64,000 bases of DNA from Alkalibacterium sp034520745. GTDB taxonomy: Bacteria; Bacillota; Bacilli; Lactobacillales; Carnobacteriaceae_A. The notes below the pieces were generated by a model that made no database searches, was not told the origin of the DNA, and saw only the letters and a list, made by a program, of their open reading frames with translations. How positions within the stretch are numbered: position 1 is the first letter of the stretch; each line of letters starts with the position of its first letter. This document shows positions 52,129 to 62,657 of the stretch, one piece after another. The stretch lies in the NCBI GenBank assembly GCA_034520745.1, contig JAXHNF010000003.1, forward strand, positions 335,416-399,415, read 5' to 3'. Made by a program: the position numbers and the translations under genes.

Positions 52129-52432
52129 TTATGCATCAGAAGAATGATTCTCAAGTTTTCTTTCCAGTTCTTTGATTTTCTCTTCCAGATCATCGATGTC
52201 CTGTCTCTGAGCGACATTCAGTCTCAAGTAATACAGCTTCCAGCGTTTCCTTATCTTCTGAAGTAAGGGAATTGTTTTTCTTCTGTATCAACTCTTCTGT
52301 CAGTTTCTTCCCTTCGGATACGGTCAACTTCCCACGACTGACTAACTTATCTACCTGTTCGACAGCTTTATCCACTGCTATTGCGGTGGAACCTACGCCG
52401 ATCAGTAATGCTTTTTTGATATCTTCCAGCAT
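52129..52432 (-). CDS. Phasin-like coiled-coil protein (one frameshift)
   Basis: A ~100-residue helical protein, MLEDIKKALLIGVGSTAIAV then VDKAVEQVDKLVSRGKLTV, resembling the PhaF/phasin-like family (polyhydroxyalkanoate granule proteins) that is found beside UbiB genes in Firmicutes. The ATG at 52432 follows AAAGGGG. A shift near 52210 separates the end, a heptad-rich DDLEEKIKELERKLE, stopping at 52129. No PHA synthase is in the window, so granule binding is unlikely; partnership with the UbiB protein 65 bases downstream is the better guess. Confidence 0.7.
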
Positions 52433-52517
52433 ATTAAAACCCCTTTCGTTAATGTACACTTTTATTATATCACTGATTCACTTCCATGTCAGATTTGAAC
52501 TGACCTGTTTCCGCAGA

Positions 52518-53428
52518 TCAGGGAACAATGTTTCCGGCAGCACGGTAAATGCTGTACCATTCCTCACGTGTGATCTCCACCCCAGAAGCTCTCGAGTAAT
52601 TTCTGATCCTATCTGGTGTCATTGTTCCCAGGATCACCTGCATTTGAGCCGGATGACGGAGCAGCCAGGCAATAGCCATCGCCTCATTGTCCAAGTCGTA
52701 TTTTTCCCCGACTTCTGTCAGCTTGTCATTTACTTCCTGATACTCTGGATTGTTCAGAAAAACATCTTTTTCTCCATGTACCGGTGACCATGGCTGGACA
52801 GTCATATCATTCAGCCGACTGTAGTCCAAAATTGCACGGTCATGATCGATCGAATTCTCATGCTTAGTATTGACATGGATACCAGCATCCACCATTCCCG
52901 TATGCATGACGCTGAACTGCAGCTGATTGGCGATCAGTTCCTGGTCGACATATTTTTTCAGCAGTTCGATCTGAAGCGGACTATGATTACTTACCCCGAA
53001 CTGTCTCACTTTACCCGATGAATGCAGTTGATCAAAAGCTTCTGCCACTTCTTCGGGTTCAACAAGTGCATCCGGACGATGAAGCAGGAGTACATCAAGG
53101 TAATCCGTATCCAGACGTTTCAGCGAGGCTTCAACGGTCTCAACAATGTGTTTTCTGGAGAAATCATAAAACCCTGAACGTATACCCGCTTTAGACTGCA
53201 GCAGGATATCCTCTCTTTTGATCGCTGTTTTCTTCAAAGCGTCGAAAAGCGCTTTTCGGATTCCCCTCCGCCGTATATATCTGCATGATCATAAAAATCG
53301 ATTCCTTCATTGTAAGCTGTTTCGATCACCTCAGCTGCATCTTCCAGATTCAGCTTATCCATACGCATACAGCCTAAAGCGATTTCAGAAACATTTAATT
53401 CCGACTTGCCTAAGTTGATTTTTTTCAC
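52518..53428 (-). CDS. Aldo/keto reductase (YdhF-like; one frameshift)
   Basis: NADPH-dependent oxidoreductase with a TIM barrel. The GTG at 53428 follows GGAGGG; it opens KKINLGKSELNVSEIALGCM. Catalytic residues are visible: Asp and Tyr in GIDFYDHADIYGGG, Lys in ILLQSKAGI and His in VLLLHRPDAL. The cofactor end is VILGTMTPDRIRNYSRA. The frame shifts near 53238 (SEKRFSTAL to KKTAIKREDI). Repaired length ~303. Substrate unknown. Confidence 0.9.
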
Positions 53429-53504
53429 AACTAACCCTCCATATATAAGATATCTCCATTGTACTCTCTTTGATCTGAGATTGCTAAAGTTGTCCATTTC
53501 CTGA

Positions 53505-53570
53505 TGTGACAGAATTGTGACAAAAATATTACTTATTTTAAATCAGCTTAAATGTGACGAAAAAGTGTCA
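53505..53570 (+). promoter_or_regulatory. Repeated TGTGAC boxes upstream of spx
   Basis: TGTGAC occurs at 53505-53510 and 53516-53521, an 11-base phasing (hexamer, N5, hexamer), again at 53553-53558, with an inverted partner GTGTCA at 53565-53570, just upstream of the -35 box. The phased direct repeat is the usual layout of OmpR-type regulator sites. No regulator can be named. Confidence 0.4.
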
Positions 53571-53577
53571 AACAGTA

Positions 53578-53606
53578 TTGCTTTTTTACAAAATACGCTT
53601 TACAAT
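53578..53606 (+). promoter_or_regulatory. Sigma-A type promoter of spx
   Basis: TTGCTT (53578-53583) and TACAAT (53601-53606) are 17 bases apart, giving a ~85-base leader before the ATG. Confidence 0.6.
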
Positions 53607-53697
53607 AATAACTGTAACAAATTGTTCACACTTTTCCGGTTTTTCCTAAGTAGAGTACATACACTCTGAACAGGACTTTTGAAAGGAGTCATAACTT

Positions 53698-54108
53698 ATG
53701 ATCACTTTATACGTATCTCCAAGTTGTACATCTTGTCGAAAAGCAAAAGCATGGTTAGAAGAACAGAACTTGCCCTTTACTGAAAAAAACATATTCCATG
53801 AACCACTCACAAAAAAAGAAATCAAACAGATACTTAGTCTGACTGAAGAAGGAACGACTGAACTGATTTCCTATCGTTCACAAGCTTATCAGTGCCTGAC
53901 TGTGGATATCGAAGACTTATCCATGAATGAATTACTGGATCTCTTTACTGAACAGCCGAGTTTGATCCGTCGTCCGATCATAATGGATGACAGACGCCTG
54001 CAGATCGGCTATAACGAAGAAGAAATCAGGTGTTTCCTGCCGCGTAAAGTCCGTGAAATCGAACTTGCAGAGATCCACCGTCAGTTAGCCGTCGAAGATT
54101 CAGCTTAA
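53698..54108 (+). CDS. spx: Spx-family transcriptional regulator
   Basis: RNA polymerase-binding global regulator of thiol and disulfide stress, of the ArsC fold. The redox switch CTSCRK is at residues 10-13 onward, and the alpha-CTD binding region LISYRSQAYQ and the motif LIRRPIIMDD are present. 136 residues, intact, ATG behind GAAAGGAG. Lactobacillales often have two Spx proteins; this alone does not show which. Monocistronic with its own promoter and terminator. Confidence 0.92.
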   Translation: MITLYVSPSCTSCRKAKAWLEEQNLPFTEKNIFHEPLTKKEIKQILSLTEEGTTELISYRSQAYQCLTVDIEDLSMNELLDLFTEQPSLIRRPIIMDDRRLQIGYNEEEIRCFLPRKVREIELAEIHRQLAVEDSA

Positions 54109-54111
54109 ACT

Positions 54112-54144
54112 AAAACGAGTAGACGATGTCTACTCGTTTTTTTC
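54112..54144 (+). terminator. Terminator of spx
   Basis: AACGAGTAGAC and its complement around GAT, followed by seven Ts. A minus-strand reading frame end (stop at 54130) falls within this stem. Confidence 0.9.
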
Positions 54145-54248
54145 TTCGCTCTCATAATAATCATCGTTGTAATTTTTGTCTTTATCTTTCGATTCGATCT
54201 TGGACTCTTCGGTGTTTTCCTTCCCTTGTCAGATTATTTCTTGCCTCT

Positions 54249-54599
54249 CTACTTTTCCTCAGTTTCACCTAACACGTCTTGTTCATATTCCTTTTTATTA
54301 TAGAGAAAAACATTGTGGCCGATTTTTATAATCGGTCTCATGAGCAGGAAGAAACTGGCAAAGATGAGATACATCGCCAGTCGTTCTAAATCAGTAAACG
54401 CAGCAATCAAACTCCCGGATAAATACAGTACACCAGTCAACAGATCATTGGACAGCGAGATGATTGTATAGTAATTCTGAAAATAAAGTCTGAATCCGCC
54501 AACTTTTAAAATGATATCTTCATCTTTACCAGGATCATAATCATGGACCTTGGTCTCGATCTCGGGTTTTTCCGGCTTTTTTGGTTTATTAGGCAGCAT
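54249..54599 (-). CDS. YrhK-domain small membrane protein
   Basis: A ~116-residue protein starting MLPNKPKKPEKPEIE at 54599 with AAGGG upstream. A charged N-terminus leads to the YrhK signature GGFRLYFQNYYTIISLSNDL and two helices (LTGVLYLSGSLIAAF and LAMYLIFASFFLLMRPI). Function is unknown. Beyond its stop another frame continues as an acidic tail (NTEESKIESKDKDKNYNDDY) to a stop at 54130 inside the spx terminator; this may be the true C-terminus after a frameshift. Confidence 0.7.
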   Translation of the reverse strand: MLPNKPKKPEKPEIETKVHDYDPGKDEDIILKVGGFRLYFQNYYTIISLSNDLLTGVLYLSGSLIAAFTDLERLAMYLIFASFFLLMRPIIKIGHNVFLYNKKEYEQDVLGETEEK

Positions 54600-54751
54600 C
54601 TCATAGTCACCCTTCACTGGAGTAGTTATCTACAGGATATCAGAAGAACTGAAAAGGGTCATCAAAAATGACTTGATCCATTCTTCTGTTTTTTTGCACT
54701 GACTGAATAATCGAGAAGATTTACCAAGATCAAGCGAACCTACGCACATAA

Positions 54752-54781
54752 AAAGAACTCAGAGTAAGTTCTGAGTTCTTT
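54752..54781 (-). terminator. Terminator of the ribose operon
   Basis: AAAGAACTCAGA and its perfect complement around a 6-base loop, followed by TTATG on the minus strand, ~30 bases after rbsB. Confidence 0.85.
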
Positions 54782-54809
54782 TAAAGTATTCAACTTCTAC
54801 TACTGATGA

Positions 54810-55784
54810 TCAGTCATTCGTGATCAATTCTAGAGGTGCAGCAATGTAGTCTTCGATCTCTTCTCCGTCAAAATATTCGTAGGCAGTTTCCATCGCGATA
54901 CGTCCCATTTCAGCAGGCTGCTGGGCGATCGTTGCCTCCATACGGCCGTCTTCGATAAGAAGCCAGGGCGTCATCATCCTGTCAATCCCGATCACGATAA
55001 CCTCTTCCGCCAATCCGGCGGCTTCGAACGGCTTCAATCGCACCTAATGCCATTTCATCGTTTTGCTGGCAAAGACTGCTTCTACGTCAGAGTTGCTCTG
55101 CAGCATGTTTTCCATAACCGTCAATCCTTCTGAACGGTTGAAGTTAGCCGTCTGACTGTCCAGCAACGTTCCAAGCCGTCTTCAGCTACATTCATGAAGC
55201 CTTTCTCCACGCTCACGCGTTGCCGGAAGCTCCCGGCACGCCTTCCAGCTGGACCGTCACTGCGCCTTCGCCGACTTAAGTCGATAATACGTTGAGCCGC
55301 CATTTCTCCCCTTCGACGTTTGTCCACGGAAGCGACGAGCCGGCGTGACGACCTCTCCGCCTTCACTCGAACGGTCGATCGTGACGGCAGGAATCCCGGC
55401 ACTGCTAGCTGATTCGATGGCTCGGTTGGATCGATGCTTGAATCTTACCGACCGGATTGATTCGCGGCGACATCTGACGTCTTGCTGGATCAGGTCGTTG
55501 ATATCGTTCAGTCGCTGAGCGCTGTCATCCTGGGCATTGACCGTACGAACATCGGTCCCCTTCTGCTTCGGCTTGCTGTTTCAACGCCTTCCTGCAGCGA
55601 TAAACGAAGAACGGGATTGCTTCGATAGTCAGACGGGGTAAGCCGACCGCCCCAGCTCGTCACGCGCTACACTTTCAACGCCCTTCAACGCATCGTCTTC
55701 AGTGTTGTTTCCTTCCAGTCCGGTTGTCCCGCAGGCTCCGAGCAGTAAAGCTGATGCACTAAATAAAGCGACTAATTTTTTCAT
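54810..55784 (-). CDS. rbsB: Ribose-binding lipoprotein (heavily frameshifted)
   Basis: Substrate-binding protein of the ribose ABC importer. The ATG at 55784 follows AGGAGG; the lipoprotein signal MKKLVALFSASALLLGACG has a clear lipobox, so Cys is lipid-linked. The middle is broken by many shifts. The C-terminal part reads clearly: VIGIDRMMTPWLLIEDGRM, then EATIAQQPAEMGRIAMETAY. Last gene of rbsRKDACB. Repaired length ~320 fits RbsB. Assignment rests mainly on operon order and the ends. Confidence 0.85.
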
Positions 55785-55814
55785 GATATTTCCTCCTAAT
55801 AGTTTTTAAAATTT

Positions 55815-56787
55815 TTAATCATTTTTTCTGTCTAATAATACAGCGATGATGATAACGATCATCCTTTAACGACCTGCTGATAGAAACTTGACACTCCGAT
55901 CAAATTCAACCCATTGTTCAGCGTCCCAATAATAAGGGCACCGACCAGTGTTCCAAACAGTCGACCACGCCCGCCCGAAAGGCTGGTTCCGCCTAAAACG
56001 ACGGCAGCGATAGCATCCAGTTCATAGGATGTACCCTGCCGGTAGGCTGTGCCGAGTTCAATCGTGAAAGATAAGATCAGACCGGACAAGGGAGCCATCA
56101 GACCTGAAGTAGCGTAAACAACGATTCTGATCCGGGTCACTCTTTATCCCTGCTATATGTAAGCCGCATTCTCATTCCCCCCTGATCGCAAGTGATTTTT
56201 CGCCCAAATGTCATTTTGTGTAAGATGACATACAAAGCACCAAAAGCAATAGCCATTAAAATGACTGGAAAAGGAATGCCGAAAAGATAACCCTTCCCGA
56301 TGAACTGGAAGAAGAAACTGTCGCCGATCCCGGTTATCGGATTCCCGTTGGTATAAACCAGCGTCAGTCCACGGTAGATGGTCATCGTGGCTAAAGTCGC
56401 TATGAAAGGTGCCGTTTTACCTTTTGTGATCACCAGTCCATTGGCTGCACCAAGAAGCGCACCGATGATCAGGGCGGCCAGGGTCGCTATGACCGGGCTC
56501 CAGCCGCCTGCGATCAGACCGGCACCCAGCGCGCCACTCAGTGCCAGCGTGGATCCCACCGATAAATCGATACCACCCGTGATAATAACAGCCACCATTT
56601 CCGGAAGGCCATCAGCCCATTGATCGATACCTGACGCAGTAAATTCAATATATTGCCTATCTGAATAAAATTCGGGTTCAGAATCGTCACGAAGATCATC
56701 AGATCAAGGCGAAAAATGAACCTGAACTTTCCGTATCATTTCACTCCGTTTTTCCTTTTTCTTTTCAATGTTAGCTCCTTTGACCAT
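55815..56787 (-). CDS. rbsC: Ribose ABC transporter permease (frameshifts)
   Basis: Membrane channel of the ribose importer, about 320 residues. The start MVKGANIEKKKEKRSEMI at 56787 lies behind AGGAGG. Conserved pieces are IITGGIDLSVGSTLALSG, APFIATLATMTIYRGLTLVY and the family loop AIAAVVLGGTSLSGGRGRL, followed by NNGLNLIGVSSFYQQVVKG. Shifts near 56720, 56600 and 56150-56130 plus one near 55860; the end AVLLDRKND stops at 55815. It overlaps the end of rbsA. Confidence 0.9.
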
Positions 56788-58257
56788 TTGTATCCTCCTG
56801 CTTGGTGAATGCTAATTTTTTCTTCTGAAAGTACTTGCCTATCGATTTTGCCTGATATGGCTTCAATGAGAACGACGACCCGGTCGCTGATGCCGATGAT
56901 TTCCGGCAGATCACTGGATACCAGGCACGATACCTTAATACGTTCAGCCAGTTCTTTCATCATAATAAATAGATTTCATGTTTAGCGCCGTATTATGCCT
57001 CGTAGGTTTATATTAATAACTAGGGACACGCGGTAACCTGCACCGATCCATTCTGCCAATAACGACTTTCCGCTGATTCTTTTACAGTGTCCGCAACCTG
57101 ACACTTTTACCACTGACAGTCTTCACAGTCAGTCGTTTGATCAGCATTTTTAGCAAATTCTTTTTCTTCTTTCGTATTGATCCAGCCCGTTCGACTGAAT
57201 TCTGTGATGGAAGGAAGCGAAACCTTTCTCTAGGGTGTCATCTAAAATCAGACCTTCTTCTTGGTACGGTTCTGCTCCAAAAATCCCATCCCTTTCTGAA
57301 TCGCATCTGCCGGAGACTTGACTTCGATTTCTTCACCGTCCAGGTACTGCTCTGGCCCAAGCCAGTTTGTCGATCCCGAAAATACCACGCATGATTTCCG
57401 TTCTTCCCGCCCCCATCAGACCGGACACCAGGATCTCGCCTTGTCGGACGTGAAAATCAATATTTTTAAATACTTTATCGTCACTCAGATCTTTCACTTC
57501 AAAAAGAATCTCACCTTTTTCCGTTTCATTGTCCGGGTAATAATCTTCAATATCACGACCGACCATTTTCCGGACTACTTCGTCATTATTTGTTTCCTCT
57601 GTCGGCGTCGTATCTACGCTGACACCGTCCCGCATCACTGTAACGTGATCACTGATGGCAAAAATCTTCTCCCATCCCACTGGGAGATAGATGATGGAAA
57701 CATCTTTGCCGTTAATTTTTCGATGGTATCAAACAGGACTTTGATTTCGCGGTCTTGTCAATGCCTTGTCGGCTCATCCATGATGATGACTTCGGCATTG
57801 GACATTAATGATTTGGCAATTTCAACTAACTTGCTTGCTTGCCCACCGATAATGTCCGCATTTCACGGTCCAGATCAATCTTGACACCTAAATCTTTAAA
57901 CAGCTCGCGTGCTGTTTCACGCATTTCTTTTGTCTTTATCCAGCCCCAGCTGGTTTTCTTCTCGCGTCCCATAAACAAGTTTTCCAATACCGTTAAATCC
58001 GGCCATGTGATCATTTCCTGGTGAATGAAGCTGATGCCTTCTTCTTCAGCACGTTTTGGATTTTCAAAGGTCCGTTCTTCGCCGTTGATGATAATGGTCC
58101 TGATCATTTGATGAATCCCAGCTGGAAGATATTCATCAATGTTGATTTTCCGTGTGTTTCACCCATCAAGCGCACCACTTCGCCGGAATGGATGTCCAAA
58201 TGACACCTAAAAATGCCTTGTTCTAACGAAACTCTTGACAATATCTCTCATTTCCAT
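56771..58257 (-). CDS. rbsA: Ribose ABC transporter ATPase, tandem (heavily frameshifted)
   Basis: Twin-cassette ATPase that drives ribose uptake. Readable parts are RAEEEGISFIHQEMITWPDL and NLFMGREKK (first cassette Q-loop), LGVKIDLDREMRTLSVG, ISDHVTVMRDGV, VRKMVGRDIEDYYP (domain linker), RQGEILVSGLMGAGRTEIM (second Walker A) and LVSSDLPEIIGISDRVVVL (second H-loop region). The second cassette between ~57330 and 56960 is badly corrupted, including its signature. The start ATG is at 58257; the only clear ribosome site, GGAGG, is 15 bases away. The end is taken as the TAA at 56771 overlapping rbsC. Confidence 0.85.
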
Positions 58258-58269
58258 TTTTTAATGCAT

Positions 58270-58664
58270 TCACCTCCTAAAAATAACTCCGGCTGTATGA
58301 TGTCCAGTAAGGGTTGCTTCACCTGTTCGGACGATTGCTTTCACTTTATTTGACTCTTCTTTCATTTCCTCATGTAGTATAGCTAGTCCATCTGGACCTT
58401 GCCATTATTTTTTCGATTTCTTTTAACTGCTGCGGGTTGTTCTCTCTGATTCCTTTGCCAGCAAGATTCTTCCACCTGCATTTCTTTTAATATAACCGTT
58501 AGCACATGGCTGAATGCCGGTTCACCGATTTCAAGTGCATGATTGATTTTTTTGACATTGTCAGGTATAGGCAATCCGCAGTCGCCGATCATTATTTGAT
58601 TGGTATGACCCAGATCCGCCAGCACTTTACTGATGTCACTATTTAATATCCCATTTTTTTTCAT
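58270..58664 (-). CDS. rbsD: D-ribose pyranase (frameshift)
   Basis: Converts beta-D-ribopyranose into the furanose used by ribokinase. Starts MKKNGILNSDISKVLADLGH, with the catalytic His in the GH pair, then MIGDCGLPIPDNVKKI. The second half shifts near 58430 and again near 58310: HEEMKEESNKVKAIVRTGEA and an ending near GVIF, stopping at 58270. Length ~131 is normal. Overlaps rbsK by ~26 bases. Confidence 0.9.
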
Positions 58665-59516
58665 ACTTATCGTTGCCTTTCATTTCCTCTAAAGTTGGAA
58701 CACCTGTCTGAGCCCCCATTTTTCCAATTGCTAATACGCTGCAGACTTCCGAACCGAATACTTTCCTCTATGGTCAATCCGTTCACCAGGAAAGAAGGGC
58801 ACCGTTGAACGTATCGCCTGCCCCAGTCGTGTCCACCGGTGTGACTTCATTGGCAGGGACCAGCTTCACTTTTTTACCGTCATGGTAATAAACCCCTTTG
58901 GAACCGGCTGTCACCATAATTTTGTAATACCTGGCAGACATCTTCCTCATCTTTTTCACCTGCAAAACATTAAATTCGGTTTCATTCGGCGTAATAAAAC
59001 GCACTTTTTCAATTGCTTCTGCACTCACTTTTCGTGCAGGTGCGGGATTATATAAGACTGTATGTCAATTTCCGAACAGATACGGATAGTTTCATCCGCT
59101 TCCACCGGGACTTCATTTTGAACGACTACCAGGTCGCCGTTTTGATCTTGCGCTTTATCGATGCGCTTTGGCGTCAGCTACATTATTCGCTCCCCGGTAT
59201 ATAGATAATGACGTCCTGTCCCTAACCTGACCACAGCCCACCCTGAAGGCAATGTGTAACCCGTTCACTTAGTTAAAAAATATTGTCTTCTTCCAGTTGC
59301 TTCGTAGTTTTTCTTGAAACGAATTGTTCCTGATTGTCCCGATTCACTGGTGACTTCAGCCCCTAAACGCGCTGCCGGCTACCGGCTGGTTGGCTCCTTT
59401 ACCTCCAAGGCAGTGGAGAAGTTTTTCCCTTCAACGGTTTCACCATCTTCAGGGCGCTTATCTGTTTCAACTACAAAGTCTGTTGATATACTGCCCACTA
59501 CTGTAATTTTTACCAT
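58639..59516 (-). CDS. rbsK: Ribokinase (heavily frameshifted)
   Basis: Phosphorylates ribose to ribose-5-P; PfkB family. The ATG at 59516 opens MVKITVVGSISTDFVVETDK. The C-terminal signature DTTGAGDTFNGALL with catalytic Asp is intact, as are ITPNETEFNVLQ and VTAGSKGVYYHDG. The region 59400-59030 is corrupted by several shifts. The end GVPTLEEMKGNDKYEKKW overlaps rbsD. Length ~293 repaired. Confidence 0.88.
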
Positions 59517-60470
59517 TTACTGTCTTCCTCTTCCTCCAGCGAATCCCGTATAACAAGTTCAGGATCCAGTTTGATTCGTTTATTATCTATTTTATTTTTT
59601 TTGATTCTCCTACGTATCAGCAGATCTGCTGCGTGATACCTGGCCTGGAAGCGGGCTGATATCGTGGTCAGTCCCGGGTAAACTCGATCGACTGAGGAGC
59701 ACCATCATAGCCGATCACTTGAATATCTCCAGGCACCTGATCCTTCTGCTGGGCTTCCTTCATTACGGCCAGTGCATACAGATCAGCATTGCTGGCAATC
59801 ACACTGTCCATATTTTTATACCTTTCAAAAATTCTTGGTACAGTCATTTCAGCTTCTTTATTAAACCGATGCGTTCTTAAAAATTCATATTCAACATCAG
59901 TCGGATTCAGAACGGATAAGATCCCGATCAGCCCATCACGGCACCAGGAACAGATTTACCGCGATAACAATGATTTTTCCCGCTTTCGGTCAATAATAGC
60001 CGAGCCTGAGTACGCCACCTTCTACATCATTGCAGACCGCATAGTCATCACCCTCCAGAACACGGTCAAGCATGACGATCGGCATGGGATGCTGATGCGT
60101 AGTTCCTTCGACAGCCTGAATAGTACCGCGACATTCCGCCCGAATAACAGCGTCATGTAACTCTCCCCCGCTCTGCTTCCTTCTTCCACATTACCTAAAA
60201 TCACGCTGTATCCATTCTCGCGGGCGTTTTCTTCGATGCCTTTCATAAGCAATGGAAAATAGGGGTTGGAAATATCCGGCAGAAGCAGACCGATCATTTT
60301 GGATGTTTTCGTAACAGTGAGCGAGCCACTTCATTGGGATAGTAGTTTAATTCATCGATAGCGGCTTCCACTTTTTCCCGGGCTTCGTCACATAGCCATT
60401 CTTATTCAATGCTCGAGATACTGCTCACGAGTACCCCCGCATGTTTCGCAACCTTTTTGATCGTTACCAT
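59510..60470 (-). CDS. rbsR: LacI-family ribose operon repressor (heavily frameshifted)
   Basis: First gene of the operon. The helix-turn-helix is seen at the start, MVTIKKVAKHAGVLVSSIS (LacI family TIxxVAxxAGVSxSTVS), followed after shifts by KMIGLLLPDISNPYFPLLMK, the start of the sugar-binding core. The end DPELVIRDSLEEEEDSKW stops at 59510 overlapping rbsK. Length ~320. The position and the operator-like palindrome upstream make it the likely ribose-responsive repressor. Confidence 0.85.
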
Positions 60471-60552
60471 CACTTTCACCTGCCTTGAATCTTTCTGCCC
60501 CTTTACCGGTCATTGACTCAAACTATTCAGTATGAATATGTGTTAGTCAATG

Positions 60553-60610
60553 TGTAACCGATTAACAGATTATAATAGCATACTCAAAAAATATTGCAAG
60601 CGTTTTTATT
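60553..60610 (-). promoter_or_regulatory. rbs promoter with operator and probable cre site
   Basis: On the minus strand a -10 TATAAT (60569-60574) is flanked downstream by TGTAACCGATTAACA (60553-60567, plus-strand reading), a LacI-type near-palindrome centred on CG, and upstream by TTGCAAGCGTTTTTATT (60594-60610), which matches the cre consensus for CcpA except near its last bases. The cre overlaps the -35 region. Expected: repression by RbsR and by CcpA. Confidence 0.65.
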
Positions 60611-60674
60611 GCTAAAAATATGACCATCTACTGCAGTCTTAAAGTTGTATCTTGCTTTTTTGCAAGATAAAAAA

Positions 60675-60696
60675 GCACCTGAACAAAATCAGGTGC
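60675..60696 (-). terminator. Terminator of the CUT1 sugar transporter operon
   Basis: GCACCTGA/TCAGGTGC around ACAAAA; on the minus strand followed by six Ts. A second hairpin ATCTTGC/GCAAGAT lies just beyond. Confidence 0.85.
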
Positions 60697-60736
60697 CTCC
60701 TTAAATATATTATCCATTTCCTGTCTGATTTTTTGA

Positions 60737-61583
60737 TTACTGCTTGATACTTCCGGCTAATGTGACCCACCGATAATGTATCGGGACAAGAAGATGTAGC
60801 AAGGAGAAGCGGTGCTGACGAGAATGTGATCCCCAGTGTACATCGCGCCGTATTCTGTTCGAGTATTTATCTGTTGTTAACAATCTCAACGGATTGGTAG
60901 GGATAAAAGCGCTCGGTCATTGATCAAAATCAATGGAAGAAGGAAAATTGTTCCATGATGCAATAAAACTGAATATTGCCATCGTTGCCAAGGCTGTTCG
61001 CATAAGCGGCAGGACTATTGTATGGAATATTCTCAGTTTCCTCGCTTGTCTCATCGACGTGCTGAATCGACTAAAGCCGGATGATAGATCGTCTCCAGAT
61101 ACTGTTTCATAAAGAAAGACAGTTGGCGCACTCGCGACTGAAGGCAGAATCAGCGGAATAGTAGTCGTTCAGAAGATCCAAGTTAGCCATAAATCTAGTA
61201 ACGATGATACCTACTCGTGCAGGTATCATGATCAGCATGAGTATGATCGCCCAAATAAGCTTTTTACCTTTGAATTCGTAAACGATAAAGGCATAGGCCG
61301 TTAAAGATGAAAAATACAGCGTTAGAATCGTAGCACTGGCTGCAATGAAAAACGAGTTCCAGTATCCCTGAAAGTATTGAATCCATCTCTTAGATGTGTC
61401 CAGTTCGACCATAAGGAATCATGGGTAAGGCACGGCAAGACCTGTGGATCTTCGTGCTGAACGAGTAGCATTGACAATAACTATCCAGAAAGGAACTCGA
61501 TACTCAGTAGTGTTAAAATAGTAAAGAACACGTACAACAAGACGCGCGCCCACTCTTCCAGTTTCTTCAGATTCCCGATTCAT
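60737..61583 (-). CDS. Carbohydrate ABC transporter permease, MalG type (frameshifted)
   Basis: Inner-membrane subunit of a CUT1 importer, ~280 residues. Readable parts are SKRWIQYFQGYWNSFFIAAS, TILTLYFSSLTAYAFIVYEF and IWAIILMLIMIPARVGII, which is the usual second-to-third helix region (the family has MIP). The N-terminus is ARVLLYVFFTILTLLSIEFL in another frame; the EAA loop and C-terminus (60740-61100) are corrupted, with the end IIGG..LAGSIKQ at 60737. Substrate unknown. Confidence 0.78.
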
Positions 61584-61606
61584 ACACGTCTGATCAACTT
61601 TTTTGT

Positions 61607-62553
61607 TTAGCTTTCTTGTCTCTGAAAACGATCAAATATAAACAAGCTGATAATGACCGTCATGATCAGCAAAATAACTGATGCAGTCGAAGCGATATTC
61701 AGGTTTCTTCCTCCTGGAAGGCTTGTTTCATAGATAAAGATCATCATCGTTTCAACTGACTGCTTCGTCCGCCGCCAGTTAAAAGATAAGGTATTGCAAA
61801 CATCTGCAGACCACCGATCAGTGAACTACCACATATAGCGTTATTGGTTTCATCAGCGGCATGGTGATTTTTGTAAAGGACTGCCAGAGTCTGTTGCGCC
61901 GTTGTCCCAGCGGGCTTGCATTCTAAATAAGTTTTCATCGATACTGACAACACCGCCCCTGGCAAAGACGATGGTCGTCTGGCCATACCACATCGATAAC
62001 TGAACCAATGATACGATTAGGCGTGAATAACAAACATGCCGCGGTAAATAATCGACAGGTGTGCTGATCAGGTTCCAATCCATGGTGACCAGGTTGATCG
62101 GTCCTCTAGGATAACTGAACAGCGAACGGAAAATCAAGGGCCACGAAGCAGCTGTGACCACGTTCGGCAGGGAAAACAGACTTTTGAAAAAGCCGGTTCC
62201 CTTTAAGTTCATAGATGTCTATTCCTTAACCAGTAAGCCAGTAACAAAGGCCAGCAGAATCTGGAATGGTAATCAATTATCCACAGAATAAAAGTATTCA
62301 TTACACACCTTCTGAACAACTCGATTGTTCAGCAGTACTCTAAGTTTCTTGTAAACCGAACAAAATTGGCTTCAGTCGCCCACCCTGCCAGACTAAACGG
62401 ATATAGTTTAGAAACATTGTATAAAATTCGTAATAGCAGAAGAAAATGAAAAAACGGAGCAACGAGAAATATCCCCATTTATTAGTGTTTTTCTTTTTGC
62501 CAGATTTTTTGGTCTTTGGGTCGCTGTTTTGCTTTCGTTTTTAGTATCGGATG
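61607..62553 (-). CDS. Carbohydrate ABC transporter permease, MalF type (heavily frameshifted)
   Basis: Second membrane subunit. The N-terminal cytoplasmic tail (HPILKTKAKQRPKDQKIW) and first helix (GIFLVAPFFHFLLLLRI) precede FFKSLFSLPNVVTAASW, the conserved segment after helix 2, and VSLVQLSMWYGQTTIVF. The EAA region (61750-61860) is garbled. The last helix VIISLFIFDRFQRQES stops at 61607. Start near 62553 is approximate; AAAGGAG lies ~13 bases upstream. Confidence 0.75.
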
Positions 62554-62657
62554 CATGTTGCTATGAGAACTCCTTTCCATGTAGTGGAGAAGTGCAGTGA
62601 ACACTTTTAATCAAGTGATCGACTGCACTTTCCACGGGCTACACTATTAAGCTATTG

